Source of the DNA: Pseudomonadota bacterium
GTDB taxonomy: Bacteria; Pseudomonadota; Gammaproteobacteria; Burkholderiales; Burkholderiaceae_B
Direction of reading: 5' to 3'
NCBI GenBank assembly: GCA_023423975.1
Contig: JAFAEO010000035.1
Span: forward strand, 1 to 13,341
Length of the DNA stretch: 13,341 nucleotides
Both the position numbers and the translations under genes were made by a program. Below the pieces are notes generated by a model. The model was given only the letters and a program-made list of their open reading frames with translations, searched no databases and was not told where the DNA came from. Positions 1 through 7,354 of the stretch are shown here, piece after piece. Each line of letters opens with the position of its first letter. Position 1 is the first letter of the stretch.

Positions 1-393
1 CTAAGTCAGCCGCTGGAGTTTCGGCGGGAAGGGTTGCAACATGGGGTGCTGGATAAGCTGCGCAGTGGTAAATATCCGCAACAGGCGAGCCTGAATCTTT
101 TGCGCCAGCCGGTGGAAGAGTGCCGCAAAATGATGTTCAGTTTCATTCAACAAGCCATGGCTGATGGTTTGCGTAACGTGCTGATTATTCATGGCAAAGG
201 ACGGGATGATAAATCGCATGCCAATATTGTCCGCAGCTATGTGGCGCGCTGGCTGACCGAATTTGATGATGTTCAGGCATATTGCACTGCGCTACCGCAT
301 CATGGCGGCAGCGGGGCGTGTTACGTCGCACTACGTAAAACGGCGCAGGCGAAGCAAGAAAACTGGGAGCGCCACGCTAAGCGCAGCCGTTGA
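1..393 (+). CDS. smrA: SmrA (YdaL), Smr-domain endonuclease, 3' part
   Basis: The frame is open from base 1 and ends at TGA 391-393, giving 130 residues. The start lies left of the window, and the whole protein should be about 187 residues. What is visible is a Smr (small MutS-related) domain: the LNLLRQPVEE segment matches the usual LDLHG-type opening, and LIIHGKGRDDKSH carries the conserved HGKG loop. Smr domains are DNA nicking or nuclease modules related to the C-terminus of MutS2, and the standalone E. coli protein has been reported to have DNA endonuclease activity. It converges with dgcM, leaving only 20 bases between the stops and no clear terminator hairpin. Two residues in the Smr helix (KMMFSFIQQAMADG) look different from K-12 as I recall it, a small strain difference. 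Confidence 0.92.
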   Translation, partial: LSQPLEFRREGLQHGVLDKLRSGKYPQQASLNLLRQPVEECRKMMFSFIQQAMADGLRNVLIIHGKGRDDKSHANIVRSYVARWLTEFDDVQAYCTALPHHGGSGACYVALRKTAQAKQENWERHAKRSR

Positions 394-413
394 TCTCGAG
401 ACGCATCCGCGGC

Positions 414-1646
414 TTATGCCGCCAGCACGCGGTTGCGTCCATCATTTTTCGCCCGATACAAAGCATCATCAACGCGTTTAAACAGTTCATCGATGCTTTC
501 ATTTCCTTCGTGATGCGCCACACCAATGCTGACGGTAAAGCGTGGTAAGCCCGAAATACTCACTTTTGCCACGCTTACACGGATAGCTTCAGCCAGCGAA
601 AGCGCGGTATCCAGTGGGGTTCTTGGTAGCAATAAGACAAACTCTTCGCCTCCCCAACGAAACACCAAATCGCCTTTGCGAGCGCAACTTTCAAGGGTGC
701 GGGCGAGGGCGCATAACACCTCATCACCTTTAGAATGCCCATAGAGATCGTTAATGTGTTTAAAACGATCGGTGTCGATGAGCAACAAGCTGTAATCCTG
801 AGCGATGGCGAGATGCTGCATTTGGCCTGGCTCGGTAATGTGATAAAACTGTCGCCGATTCAGTAATCCGGTCATCGCGTCATGGTGAGCAGCATGTTCC
901 AGCTGCTCCTCCAGCCGTTTTTGCTCAGTAATATCATGCACAATACATAACATGAGCTTGTCGCCATAAATTTCAATCGGCCCGGCATAGGTCTGCACAT
1001 GACGAGTAGATCCATCCGCCAGTTTATGAACAAAATTCAAAGGTTTATGACCGCCGGGTAAATGCGAAATTTCATGCATGATAGGCATGACGCGACGCCC
1101 GAGCATATTAATTTCCCAGGTATGTTTCTGGCACATCGTTTCATGGTTATAACCATAGAAATTGAGCGCGGCGAGGTTAGCATCGACGATTTGGCCATCT
1201 CGTGAGGGGTCAATCAACAACATTGGTGCAGAGTTAGTCAGAAAAAAGCGCGCATAAAAACCTTGTTTTTTGCGCTGATAATTTGCCGAGCGACTGGCTT
1301 TTAAACCCAGCGTTGCCGGCGCTTCGATACCTTCGAAAATAATCACCGGTTCTGTTTCTGTCAGCTCTCGCAAAACAAGCCGACAGCTTAATGCTGTTTC
1401 CTCTTCTTTACGCTGAACAGTGAGGATTTCGATAATATCGTGTTGGTTTTGCAGATCGGAGAGGTATTTCGGCAGTTCTTTTTGTGAGGAGACGGAATAG
1501 GGACCGGTTCGTAGCTGACTAAACGTGAGGTCTTGCATCAACAGTCGCGCCGCGCTATTGGCATAAATTAACTGTTCCTCAAAGGGCGAAACAATCCAGA
1601 CAGGACTGGTGAGTAAGTCCAGGGTATTGAAGTTGTGCGTAATCAT
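414..1646 (-). CDS. dgcM: DgcM (YdaM), diguanylate cyclase with PAS domain
   Basis: This is a 410-residue cytoplasmic enzyme that makes cyclic di-GMP from two GTP. Residues about 10-110 look like a degenerate sensory domain and about 131-240 form a PAS domain ending in the typical DITEQKRLEEQ linker. The GGDEF domain follows: HDAMTGLLNRR at 255-265, the active-site GGEEF at 332-336, and an intact inhibitory I-site RxxD (R323 to D326) exactly five residues before it. The cyclase should therefore be active and product-inhibited. In E. coli, DgcM works with PdeR and the regulator MlrA to switch on csgD and curli; that is literature knowledge. I chose the ATG at 1646 because it gives the family length and is preceded by a weak GGGA. 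The frame stays open for 20 more codons upstream without a ribosome site. Confidence 0.95.
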   Translation of the reverse strand: MITHNFNTLDLLTSPVWIVSPFEEQLIYANSAARLLMQDLTFSQLRTGPYSVSSQKELPKYLSDLQNQHDIIEILTVQRKEEETALSCRLVLRELTETEPVIIFEGIEAPATLGLKASRSANYQRKKQGFYARFFLTNSAPMLLIDPSRDGQIVDANLAALNFYGYNHETMCQKHTWEINMLGRRVMPIMHEISHLPGGHKPLNFVHKLADGSTRHVQTYAGPIEIYGDKLMLCIVHDITEQKRLEEQLEHAAHHDAMTGLLNRRQFYHITEPGQMQHLAIAQDYSLLLIDTDRFKHINDLYGHSKGDEVLCALARTLESCARKGDLVFRWGGEEFVLLLPRTPLDTALSLAEAIRVSVAKVSISGLPRFTVSIGVAHHEGNESIDELFKRVDDALYRAKNDGRNRVLAA

Positions 1647-1709
1647 TGAGATCCCGTTATTTTTATCAATTTTTGTTGCTATCCGATCGCAAAAAAGCCA
1701 TGTCATATG

Positions 1710-1725
1710 ATCAGATAATTCTGAT
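1710..1725. promoter_or_regulatory. 16-bp perfect palindrome upstream of dgcM
   Basis: ATCAGATAATTCTGAT has perfect 6-bp arms (ATCAGA/TCTGAT) around TAAT, about 65 bases upstream of the dgcM start. It sits in the 254-base dgcM-zntB intergenic region, where divergent promoters are expected. It has the shape of a dimeric regulator site, but I cannot name the regulator. The rest of the interval is AT-rich, and a weak AAAAGC/GCTTTT stem lies at 1768-1784. Confidence 0.35.
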
Positions 1726-1900
1726 AATGATAGACGCTATTTAACACTTCACACGGTTTGTATACGGAAAAGCATTTTGCTTTTTGTATTCAATTTAGAC
1801 AGAATTTTATTAATCATTTCAGGGTAATGGGGTGATGAGATGTTGCGTAACAGGGCCAGAAGGCTAGACTACAAAATAATGCGTTGATGATGGAGGCACT

Positions 1901-2884
1901 GTGGAAGCGATTAAGGGATCGGACGTTAATGTCCCGGATGCAGTATTTGCCTGGATGCTGGATGGTAGAGGCGGCGTTAAACCGCTGGAAAATACAGATG
2001 TGATTGATGAAGCGCATCCCTGCTGGCTCCACCTTAATTATGTACACCATGATAGCGCCCAATGGCTGGCGACAACACCGCTGCTTCCCAATAACGTACG
2101 TGATGCGCTGGCGGGCGAGAGCACACGGCCCCGAGTCAGCCGTCTCGGTGAAGGCACGCTGATTACATTGCGCTGTATAAACGGCAGCACCGATGAACGC
2201 CCCGATCAACTGGTCGCCATGCGTGTATATATGGACGGGCGGTTAATTGTTTCGACCCGACAACGCAAAGTGCTGGTGCTGGACGATGTGGTGAGCGATC
2301 TGGAAGAGGGCACGGGTCCGACCGATTGCGGAGGGTGGCTGGTGGATGTGTGCGATGCGTTGACCGATCATTCCAGCGAATTTATCGAGCAGCTGCACGA
2401 TAAAATTATCGACCTTGAAGATAATCTCCTTGATCAGCAAATTCCACCGCGTGGATTCCTGGCTCTGCTGCGCAAACAATTAATTGTGATGCGTCGCTAT
2501 ATGGCACCGCAACGTGATGTTTATGCTCGTCTTGCCAGTGAACGTTTGCCGTGGATGAGCGATGACCAACGCCGTCGGATGCAGGATATTGCCGATCGCC
2601 TTGGGCGCGGTCTTGACGAAATCGACGCCTGTATAGCACGGACTGGCGTGATGGCGGATGAAATCGCTCAGGTGATGCAGGAAAATTTAGCTCGTCGTAC
2701 CTATACAATGTCATTGATGGCAATGGTCTTTTTACCCAGTACCTTTCTGACAGGGTTATTTGGCGTCAACCTTGGTGGGATCCCTGGCGGCGGGTGGCAA
2801 TTCGGATTTTCAATTTTTTGTATTCTGTTAGTTGTTCTTATTGGTGGTGTTGCTTTATGGTTGCACCGTAGTAAATGGTTGTAA
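1901..2884 (+). CDS. zntB: ZntB, CorA-family zinc transporter
   Basis: This is a 327-residue inner-membrane protein of the CorA metal-ion transporter family. The start is GTG 1901, chosen because GGAGG at 1892-1896 lies four bases before it and the length matches the family. The long N-terminal cytoplasmic part (about 1-265) includes the helical stalk region (155-265). Two membrane helices close the protein, at about 269-287 and 302-321. The signature loop between them reads TGLFGVN with GVN at 288-290, the ZntB counterpart of the GMN motif of CorA. E. coli ZntB moves Zn2+; early work suggested efflux and later structural work proton-driven uptake, so direction should not be read from sequence. 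It is monocistronic here, with dgcM divergent upstream and fnrS downstream. Confidence 0.96.
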   Translation: MEAIKGSDVNVPDAVFAWMLDGRGGVKPLENTDVIDEAHPCWLHLNYVHHDSAQWLATTPLLPNNVRDALAGESTRPRVSRLGEGTLITLRCINGSTDERPDQLVAMRVYMDGRLIVSTRQRKVLVLDDVVSDLEEGTGPTDCGGWLVDVCDALTDHSSEFIEQLHDKIIDLEDNLLDQQIPPRGFLALLRKQLIVMRRYMAPQRDVYARLASERLPWMSDDQRRRMQDIADRLGRGLDEIDACIARTGVMADEIAQVMQENLARRTYTMSLMAMVFLPSTFLTGLFGVNLGGIPGGGWQFGFSIFCILLVVLIGGVALWLHRSKWL

Positions 2885-2930
2885 CAAAAGCAATTTTTCC
2901 GGCTGTCTGTATACAAAAACGCCGCAAAGT

Positions 2931-2972
2931 TTGAGCGAAGTCAATAAACTCTCTACCCATTCAGGGCAATAT
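2931..2972 (+). promoter_or_regulatory. fnrS promoter with FNR-binding site
   Basis: TTGAGCGAAGTCAA at 2931-2944 fits the FNR consensus TTGAT-N4-ATCAA with one mismatch in each half. Its centre is about 42 bases before the fnrS start at 2980, the class II activator position. A plausible -10 element, CAATAT, lies at 2967-2972. There is no good -35 hexamer, as expected for an activator-dependent promoter. This fits the known strong anaerobic induction of fnrS. Confidence 0.8.
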
Positions 2973-2979
2973 CTCCCTT

Positions 2980-3101
2980 GCAGGTGAATGCAACGTCAAG
3001 CGATGGGCGTTGCGCTCCATATTGTCTTACTTCCTTTTTTGAATTACTGCATAGCACAATTGATTCGTACGACGCCGACTTTGATGAGTCGGCTTTTTTT
3101 T
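2980..3101 (+). ncRNA. fnrS: FnrS, anaerobically induced Hfq-binding small RNA
   Basis: I recognise this 122-nt RNA by sequence and place, between zntB and dbpA. It begins GCAGGTGAATGC, has a 5' stem (GCAACG 2990-2995 with CGTTGC 3008-3013), an unstructured pyrimidine-rich middle, and an intrinsic terminator ending in eight T. Under oxygen limitation FNR (and ArcA) raise FnrS, which pairs through Hfq with mRNAs of aerobic metabolism and oxidative-stress genes such as sodB and maeA and lowers them; that is literature knowledge. What the sequence shows is the promoter, the terminator and the fit to the known length. No ribosome site or convincing reading frame lies in it. Confidence 0.95.
3074..3101 (+). 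terminator. Rho-independent terminator of fnrS
   Basis: A seven-pair stem GCCGACT (3074-3080) / AGTCGGC (3087-3093) with the loop TTGATG is followed directly by eight T (3094-3101). It is a textbook intrinsic terminator, and the U tail also serves as the Hfq-binding 3' end of the small RNA. Confidence 0.93.
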
Positions 3102-3158
3102 GCCTGTTATTTATCAGCGTCTACCCTTTAAGAGTCCACCCAATGACCGGAGGGAAAT

Positions 3159-3332
3159 ATGACGACACTTATTTATTTGCAAATTCCTGTCCCTGAACCG
3201 ATTCCTGGCGATCCTGTTCCAGTGCCCGATCCGATCCCTCGCCCGCAACCCATGCCTGACCCACCACCTGATGAAGAACCGATTAAATTGTCGCATCGTG
3301 AGCGTAGATCTGCGAGGATACGCGCCTGCTAA
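3159..3332 (+). CDS. ynaL: YnaL, small proline-rich protein
   Basis: This 57-residue frame starts at ATG 3159 with a strong GGAGGG (3149-3154) four bases ahead, and ends at TAA 3332, 29 bases before dbpA on the same strand. I recall it as the small protein YnaL; its function is unknown to me. After a short hydrophobic start (MTTLIYLQI), residues 10-41 contain 16 prolines, mostly alternating with other residues (PVPEPIPGDPVPVPDPIP), ending in a PPP at 35-37 and DEEP. The tail (42-57) is basic (KLSHRERRSARIR) and ends in a cysteine. Such a Pro-Xaa run forms a stiff extended rod. The PPP triplet would be expected to need EF-P for smooth translation. There is no signal peptide. It could be transcribed by read-through of the fnrS terminator or from its own promoter, and could be co-transcribed with dbpA. 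Confidence 0.75.
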   Translation: MTTLIYLQIPVPEPIPGDPVPVPDPIPRPQPMPDPPPDEEPIKLSHRERRSARIRAC

Positions 3333-3361
3333 CTTTGCGTCGATGACCACGAGAATAGATT

Positions 3362-4735
3362 GTGACCGCTTTTTCTACCCTGAATGTTTTGCCTCCCGCC
3401 CAACTCACGAACCTTAATGAGTTGGGTTATTTAACCATGACGCCGGTGCAGGCCGCCGCGCTTCCGGCGATCCTTGCCGGAAAAGATGTTCGCGTGCAGG
3501 CGAAAACCGGCAGCGGCAAAACGGCGGCTTTTGGCCTCGGCTTGTTACAGCAAATTGATGCGTCGCTATTTCAAACCCAGGCTTTAGTGCTGTGTCCTAC
3601 GCGTGAACTGGCGGATCAGGTGGCAGGTGAATTGCGTCGGCTGGCGCGTTTTCTGCCAAATATCAAAATTTTGACGTTGTGCGGTGGTCAACCGTTCGGT
3701 ATGCAGCGTGATTCGTTGCAACATGCGCCACATATTATCGTGGCAACGCCGGGCCGTTTGTTGGATCATCTGCAAAAAGGCACGGTATCACTGGATGCGT
3801 TGAATACGCTGGTGATGGATGAGGCCGACCGCATGCTGGATATGGGATTTAGTGACGCCATTGATGATGTCATCCGTTTTGCGCCAGCATCTCGGCAGAC
3901 GCTTCTGTTTTCGGCAACCTGGCCGGAAGCCATCGCCGCAATCAGCGGAAGAGTGCAGTGCGATCCTTTAGCGATTGAAATTGACTCAACAGATGCTCTG
4001 CCACCTATTGAACAACAATTTTATGAGACATCCAGCAAAGGCAAAATTCCGTTGTTGCAACGGTTATTAAGTTTGCATCAGCCATCCTCTTGCGTGGTGT
4101 TTTGCAATACCAAAAAAGATTGCCAGGCTGTCTGCGACGCGCTGAATGAAGTAGGGCAAAGTGCATTGTCATTACACGGCGATTTGGAGCAACGCGATCG
4201 CGATCAGACCCTGGTACGTTTTGCTAACGGTAGCGCCCGTGTACTGGTTGCGACTGATGTTGCTGCGCGTGGTCTGGATATTAAATCGCTTGAGCTGGTG
4301 GTGAACTTTGAGCTGGCGTGGGACCCTGAAGTTCATGTACATCGCATCGGCCGTACAGCTCGTGCAGGAAATAGCGGTCTGGCGATCAGTTTCTGTGCTC
4401 CGGAAGAAGCACAGCGGGCCAATATCATTTCTGACATGTTGCAGATAAAACTTAACTGGCAAACGCCGCCAGCTAATAGTTCCATTTTGCCGCTGGAAGC
4501 AGAAATGGCAACGTTGTGTATCGATGGCGGGAAAAAAGCCAAAATGCGCCCGGGTGATGTATTAGGTGCACTGACAGGAGATATCGGGCTTGATGGCGCA
4601 GATATTGGCAAAATCGCCGTGCATCCGGCGCATGTCTATGTCGCGGTGCGTCAGGCTGTTGCTCATAAAGCATGGAAACAGTTACAGGGCGGGAAGATTA
4701 AAGGAAAAACGTGCCGGGTGCGGTTATTAAAATAA
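3362..4735 (+). CDS. dbpA: DbpA, 23S rRNA-specific DEAD-box RNA helicase
   Basis: This 457-residue cytoplasmic ATP-dependent RNA helicase acts in assembly of the 50S ribosomal subunit. It recognises hairpin 92 of 23S rRNA, in the peptidyl-transferase centre. The start is GTG 3362, which gives the normal family length; its ribosome site is weak (GAG about 11 bases upstream). Motifs in order: Q-motif region MTPVQ at 26-30, Walker A AKTGSGKT 47-54, PTREL 79-83, TPGR 129-132, DEAD 153-156, SAT 184-186, ARGLD 302-306 and HRIGRTAR 327-334. The C-terminal RNA-binding domain (about 381-457) is the RRM-like module that gives rRNA specificity. All helicase motifs are intact. It lies 29 bases after ynaL and converges with ttcA across a REP element and hairpin. 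Confidence 0.97.
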   Translation: MTAFSTLNVLPPAQLTNLNELGYLTMTPVQAAALPAILAGKDVRVQAKTGSGKTAAFGLGLLQQIDASLFQTQALVLCPTRELADQVAGELRRLARFLPNIKILTLCGGQPFGMQRDSLQHAPHIIVATPGRLLDHLQKGTVSLDALNTLVMDEADRMLDMGFSDAIDDVIRFAPASRQTLLFSATWPEAIAAISGRVQCDPLAIEIDSTDALPPIEQQFYETSSKGKIPLLQRLLSLHQPSSCVVFCNTKKDCQAVCDALNEVGQSALSLHGDLEQRDRDQTLVRFANGSARVLVATDVAARGLDIKSLELVVNFELAWDPEVHVHRIGRTARAGNSGLAISFCAPEEAQRANIISDMLQIKLNWQTPPANSSILPLEAEMATLCIDGGKKAKMRPGDVLGALTGDIGLDGADIGKIAVHPAHVYVAVRQAVAHKAWKQLQGGKIKGKTCRVRLLK

Positions 4736-4783
4736 TGAAATGTTGAATTGCCGGGTGCAAGAGTAAACATCTTATGCGGGATT

Positions 4784-4817
4784 GCCGGATGCGACGCTGG
4801 CCGCGTCTTATCCGGCC
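4784..4817. repeat. REP (repetitive extragenic palindrome) element
   Basis: GCCGGAT (4784-4790) and ATCCGGC (4810-4816) form the outer stem, with GACGC/GCGTC inside and TGGCC at the tip. This is the typical enterobacterial REP shape. A partial second copy (CCGGGTGCAA, 4751-4760) lies just before it. The element sits between the convergent dbpA and ttcA genes, the usual place for REPs, where they stabilise 3' ends and can bind gyrase or IHF. Confidence 0.88.
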
Positions 4818-4829
4818 TCCATAAGAGTA

Positions 4830-4853
4830 GCCCGATACGCTTGCGCATCGGGC
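4830..4853. terminator. Hairpin between convergent dbpA and ttcA
   Basis: A seven-pair stem GCCCGAT (4830-4836) / ATCGGGC (4847-4853) lies ten bases after the ttcA stop. Read in the ttcA direction it is followed only by TACTCTTATG, so the U tract is poor. It is more likely a weak bidirectional terminator or 3'-end stabiliser acting with the adjacent REP. Confidence 0.5.
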
Positions 4854-4863
4854 GCTATCCTGG

Positions 4864-5799
4864 TTATTTCACTTCAACCACATTCAGCCGTAACTCATCC
4901 AACTGATTTTCATCTTCTTCTGGCTGCCAGCCCGCCGGTTGTAGTGGGATCTCTTCGCGATCAAACGCCAGATCACCCCCGTTAACCACTTCAGAACCGT
5001 GGGTAATGCCTTTGAAATCGAACAGGTTGGTATCGCACAGATGCGACGGCACCACATTCTGCATCGCGCTGAACATCGTCTCGATACGCCCTGGATAACG
5101 TTTATCCCAGTCACGCAACATGTCAGCAATCACCTGACGTTGCAGGTTAGGCTGTGAACCGCACAGGTTGCACGGAATAATCGGGAACGCTTTTGCATCG
5201 GCAAATCGCTGAATATCTTTCTCGCGGCAGTAGGCCAGCGGACGAATAACGATATGTTTGCCATCATCGCTCATCAGTTTCGGAGGCATACCTTTCATCT
5301 TGCCGCCGTAGAACATATTTAAGAACAACGTTTGCAGGATATCGTCACGATGGTGACCCAACGCGATCTTCGTCGCCCCCAGTTCCGTTGCGGTACGATA
5401 AAGGATACCGCGACGAAGGCGAGAACACAGTGAGCAAGTGGTTTTGCCCTCTGGAATCTTCTCTTTCACGATACCGTAAGTATTCTCTTCAACAATCTTG
5501 TACTCAACGCCCAGCTTTTCAAGATACTCGGGCAGAACGTGTTCCGGGAAGCCCGGTTGCTTTTGATCGAGGTTAACAGCCACCAGCGAAAAATTGATTG
5601 GCGCGCTTTGCTGCAAATTGCGCAGAATCTCCAGCATGGTATAGCTGTCTTTACCCCCGGAGAGGCAAACCATGATGCGATCGCCTTCTTCAATCATATT
5701 GAAGTCAGCAATGGCTTCGCCCACGTTACGACGCAGACGTTTTTGTAATTTGTTCAGGTTGTATTGTTCTTTCTTTGTAATTTGTTGATTTTCTTGCAT
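4864..5799 (-). CDS. ttcA: TtcA, tRNA 2-thiocytidine(32) synthetase
   Basis: This 311-residue cytoplasmic enzyme thiolates cytidine 32 in some tRNAs, using ATP and an iron-sulfur cluster. The PP-loop ATP pyrophosphatase motif is SGGKDS at 47-52. Cluster cysteines are expected from CSLC (122-125) and the later CNLC (210-213). GHHRDD at 148-153 is the conserved second PP-loop signature. Length and motifs are complete. The Rac attachment core covers codons 9-17, so the start codon, codons 2-8 (QENQQIT) and the upstream sequence are prophage DNA, yet the frame is restored. The ribosome site (GAGAAC) is weak. intR ends 51 bases upstream on the same strand, so intR transcripts may run into ttcA. 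The C-terminal tail is acidic and variable. Confidence 0.97.
   Translation of the reverse strand: MQENQQITKKEQYNLNKLQKRLRRNVGEAIADFNMIEEGDRIMVCLSGGKDSYTMLEILRNLQQSAPINFSLVAVNLDQKQPGFPEHVLPEYLEKLGVEYKIVEENTYGIVKEKIPEGKTTCSLCSRLRRGILYRTATELGATKIALGHHRDDILQTLFLNMFYGGKMKGMPPKLMSDDGKHIVIRPLAYCREKDIQRFADAKAFPIIPCNLCGSQPNLQRQVIADMLRDWDKRYPGRIETMFSAMQNVVPSHLCDTNLFDFKGITHGSEVVNGGDLAFDREEIPLQPAGWQPEEDENQLDELRLNVVEVK
5750..5775. other. attL core of the Rac prophage
   Basis: This 26-bp stretch (TTGTTCAGG ... TTCTTTCTT on the plus strand) matches the Rac attachment core as I remember it. It lies inside ttcA exactly where host sequence gives way to prophage, with the integrase gene beginning 75 bases away. 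The second copy (attR) would lie outside the window, so the duplication cannot be seen here. The core sequence is from memory; the position next to intR is seen. Confidence 0.75.
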
Positions 5800-5823
5800 T
5801 ATTTCAGTTCTCTGGTACTAAAT

Positions 5824-5842
5824 GGGGCAAATTGGGGGCAAA
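5824..5842. repeat. Two direct GGGGCAAA repeats beside attL
   Basis: GGGGCAAA occurs at 5824-5831 and again at 5835-5842, eleven bases apart (about one helical turn), between the attachment core and the intR stop. Direct repeats phased this way on the phage side of attL are candidate arm-type binding sites for the integrase N-terminal domain. The role is inferred; the repeats are seen. Confidence 0.5.
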
Positions 5843-5850
5843 CTTTGCAA

Positions 5851-7086
5851 CTACGATAACCGCGCATTCAACATGGCTACCTGTTCGTCGTTCATGTCAT
5901 CAATCCACATACCGTAAATTTCATACACCATCTGCGCAGTTTCATGCCCCATTTGGCTGGCTATAAATGCCGGGTTCGCTCCTGCCGTCAACAGCCAGCA
6001 GGCAAAAGTATGCCGCGTATGGTACGGATTACGGCGGCGAATACCAGCACGTTTTACTGCTGCATTCCATCTCGCACCCAAACTGCTTACCGAGTAATAA
6101 GGTTTCTGTTTTCCGTTACACACTCTGGGCATGAAAACAAAATGCAGTTTTTGCTTTTCGGTTCTGCCGTACTCCCGATGATAAAAGGTGATTTCGCTTT
6201 TGCGATGATGCCCGGTCAGTTTGTATTGCTCCTTCAGTGCTTCAAGAGCAGGCTGCAGTAGTGTTACTGTTCGGATCCCGGCATTTGTTTTTGGGGGACC
6301 GAACATATCAAGTATCGTCAGGTTTCTTCTGACATTCACTATTCCCTTTTCGAGATCCACATCCTCCCACGCCAGAGCTGCCAGTTCCCCGTGACGAAGT
6401 CCTGAGTAAACTGCAAATTTCCACATGTTCTGGCTCTGTCCTTTTTCACTTTCCATTAATGCATTGAATTCTGTTTTAGATAACGGATCAGGCTTTATTC
6501 TGTTTCGCTGTAATTTTTTTACTCCTTCAAATGGTTTGGTTGATATAAATCCCGACTGATACGCAAAACGTAACAGCGAACAGAGCAGGGCGATATAGTT
6601 ATCAACTGTGCGCACGGTTCTTCCTTTTTTGTTGGATCTTGGATTATCCAGGTAAAGCGTTTCTCCATGCAGCAGTTCATTCCGGTAGTTTAAGATATCG
6701 CTATAACGAATATGTGATATCAGGGTACTTTCACAAATTATTATTCTGAGTGTTTTTAATTGTGATTTCGTTTTCTTCATTGTGTTTGTTGTTAACTCTG
6801 TCTCTTTAATTTTCGTCCAGATATCACAAAGCTCTCCGAACGTTTTTATGACTCTCGTTGTCACCATTTTTGCCCCAGTGCTGGACTGGGGAAAACGTCT
6901 TAAATACTCAAATTCACCGGAGTTTATTTCATGAACTATCAGCGCTCTTAAATTTCCGGCCTTTTTAATATTACTGTTTGTAATCTCCCAGCCTTTTAAT
7001 GTTTCCCGACATCGTTTTCCTCGAAACATGAACCAGATGCGAATGTTTCTACCTCTAATCTCGACACCTGTTGGTAATTTAGACAT
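5851..7086 (-). CDS. intR: IntR, tyrosine-recombinase integrase of Rac
   Basis: This 411-residue site-specific recombinase integrates and excises Rac at ttcA. The N-terminal part (about 1-70, MSKLPTGVEIRGRNIRIWF) is an Arm-DNA-binding type domain, residues about 80-195 the core-binding SAM-like domain, and 200-400 the catalytic domain. Visible catalytic residues are R231 in SGLRHGEL, K266 in PPKTNAG, R358 in YHTRHTFA, H381 in QMGHE, and probably Y391 as nucleophile (Y388 is nearby). In the usual HxxR box the first position is Y355 instead of His, a substitution I recall from some phage integrases. The gene starts one base after the xisR stop (TGATATG), so the two are probably translationally coupled. 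It ends 51 bases before ttcA and 75 bases from the attachment core. Confidence 0.95.
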   Translation of the reverse strand: MSKLPTGVEIRGRNIRIWFMFRGKRCRETLKGWEITNSNIKKAGNLRALIVHEINSGEFEYLRRFPQSSTGAKMVTTRVIKTFGELCDIWTKIKETELTTNTMKKTKSQLKTLRIIICESTLISHIRYSDILNYRNELLHGETLYLDNPRSNKKGRTVRTVDNYIALLCSLLRFAYQSGFISTKPFEGVKKLQRNRIKPDPLSKTEFNALMESEKGQSQNMWKFAVYSGLRHGELAALAWEDVDLEKGIVNVRRNLTILDMFGPPKTNAGIRTVTLLQPALEALKEQYKLTGHHRKSEITFYHREYGRTEKQKLHFVFMPRVCNGKQKPYYSVSSLGARWNAAVKRAGIRRRNPYHTRHTFACWLLTAGANPAFIASQMGHETAQMVYEIYGMWIDDMNDEQVAMLNARLS

Positions 7087-7087
7087 A

Positions 7088-7303
7088 TCATGAGTCTTTG
7101 ATAAACTGATTTATCTTTGGATAGTTGTACCAGATAATCCCTCGTTTGCTGTCTGGCTTACCTAAAGGAGATACTCGTTTGAAGTGGAAGCCCTCCACCC
7201 AACAGTTCTGGCGGTATGCTTCAATTTGTCTGGCCCCCAGACCAGTGCGAAGCATCAGGCCGTATTCAACCATCCACTCTTCATTAAAGATTACTTGTGC
7301 CAT
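7088..7303 (-). CDS. xisR: XisR (YdaQ), excisionase-like DNA-bending protein
   Basis: This 71-residue basic protein sits directly upstream of intR, as excisionases do. I recognise it as YdaQ/XisR of Rac, the factor needed for prophage excision with IntR. The sequence (WMVEYGLMLRTGLGARQIEAYR then VEGFHFKRVSPLGK and RGIIWYNYPKINQFIKDS) is a small winged-helix-like layout with an aromatic wing, as in the phage excisionase-like DUF1233 group. The start is ATG 7303 because AGAGGTG lies just ahead of it in the mRNA. The frame extends eight codons further upstream without a ribosome site. A 78-base gap containing a perfect palindrome separates it from rcbA upstream. Confidence 0.9.
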   Translation of the reverse strand: MAQVIFNEEWMVEYGLMLRTGLGARQIEAYRQNCWVEGFHFKRVSPLGKPDSKRGIIWYNYPKINQFIKDS

Positions 7304-7354
7304 CGCATCACCTCTGGCAGGCGCCAATGTTAGACTGAAATTGACGCCCGATGT

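Noticed and set aside
394..401. TCTCGAGA palindrome between smrA and dgcM
   Set aside because: Only eight bases with no U tract; too short to be a terminator.
1814..2209. Minus-strand 131-codon frame over the zntB start
   Set aside because: Shadow of zntB; no ribosome site or recognisable domain.
3114..3350. Minus-strand 78-codon frame opposite ynaL
   Set aside because: Arg/Trp-rich composition comes from reading the proline-rich ynaL codons backwards; no start signal.
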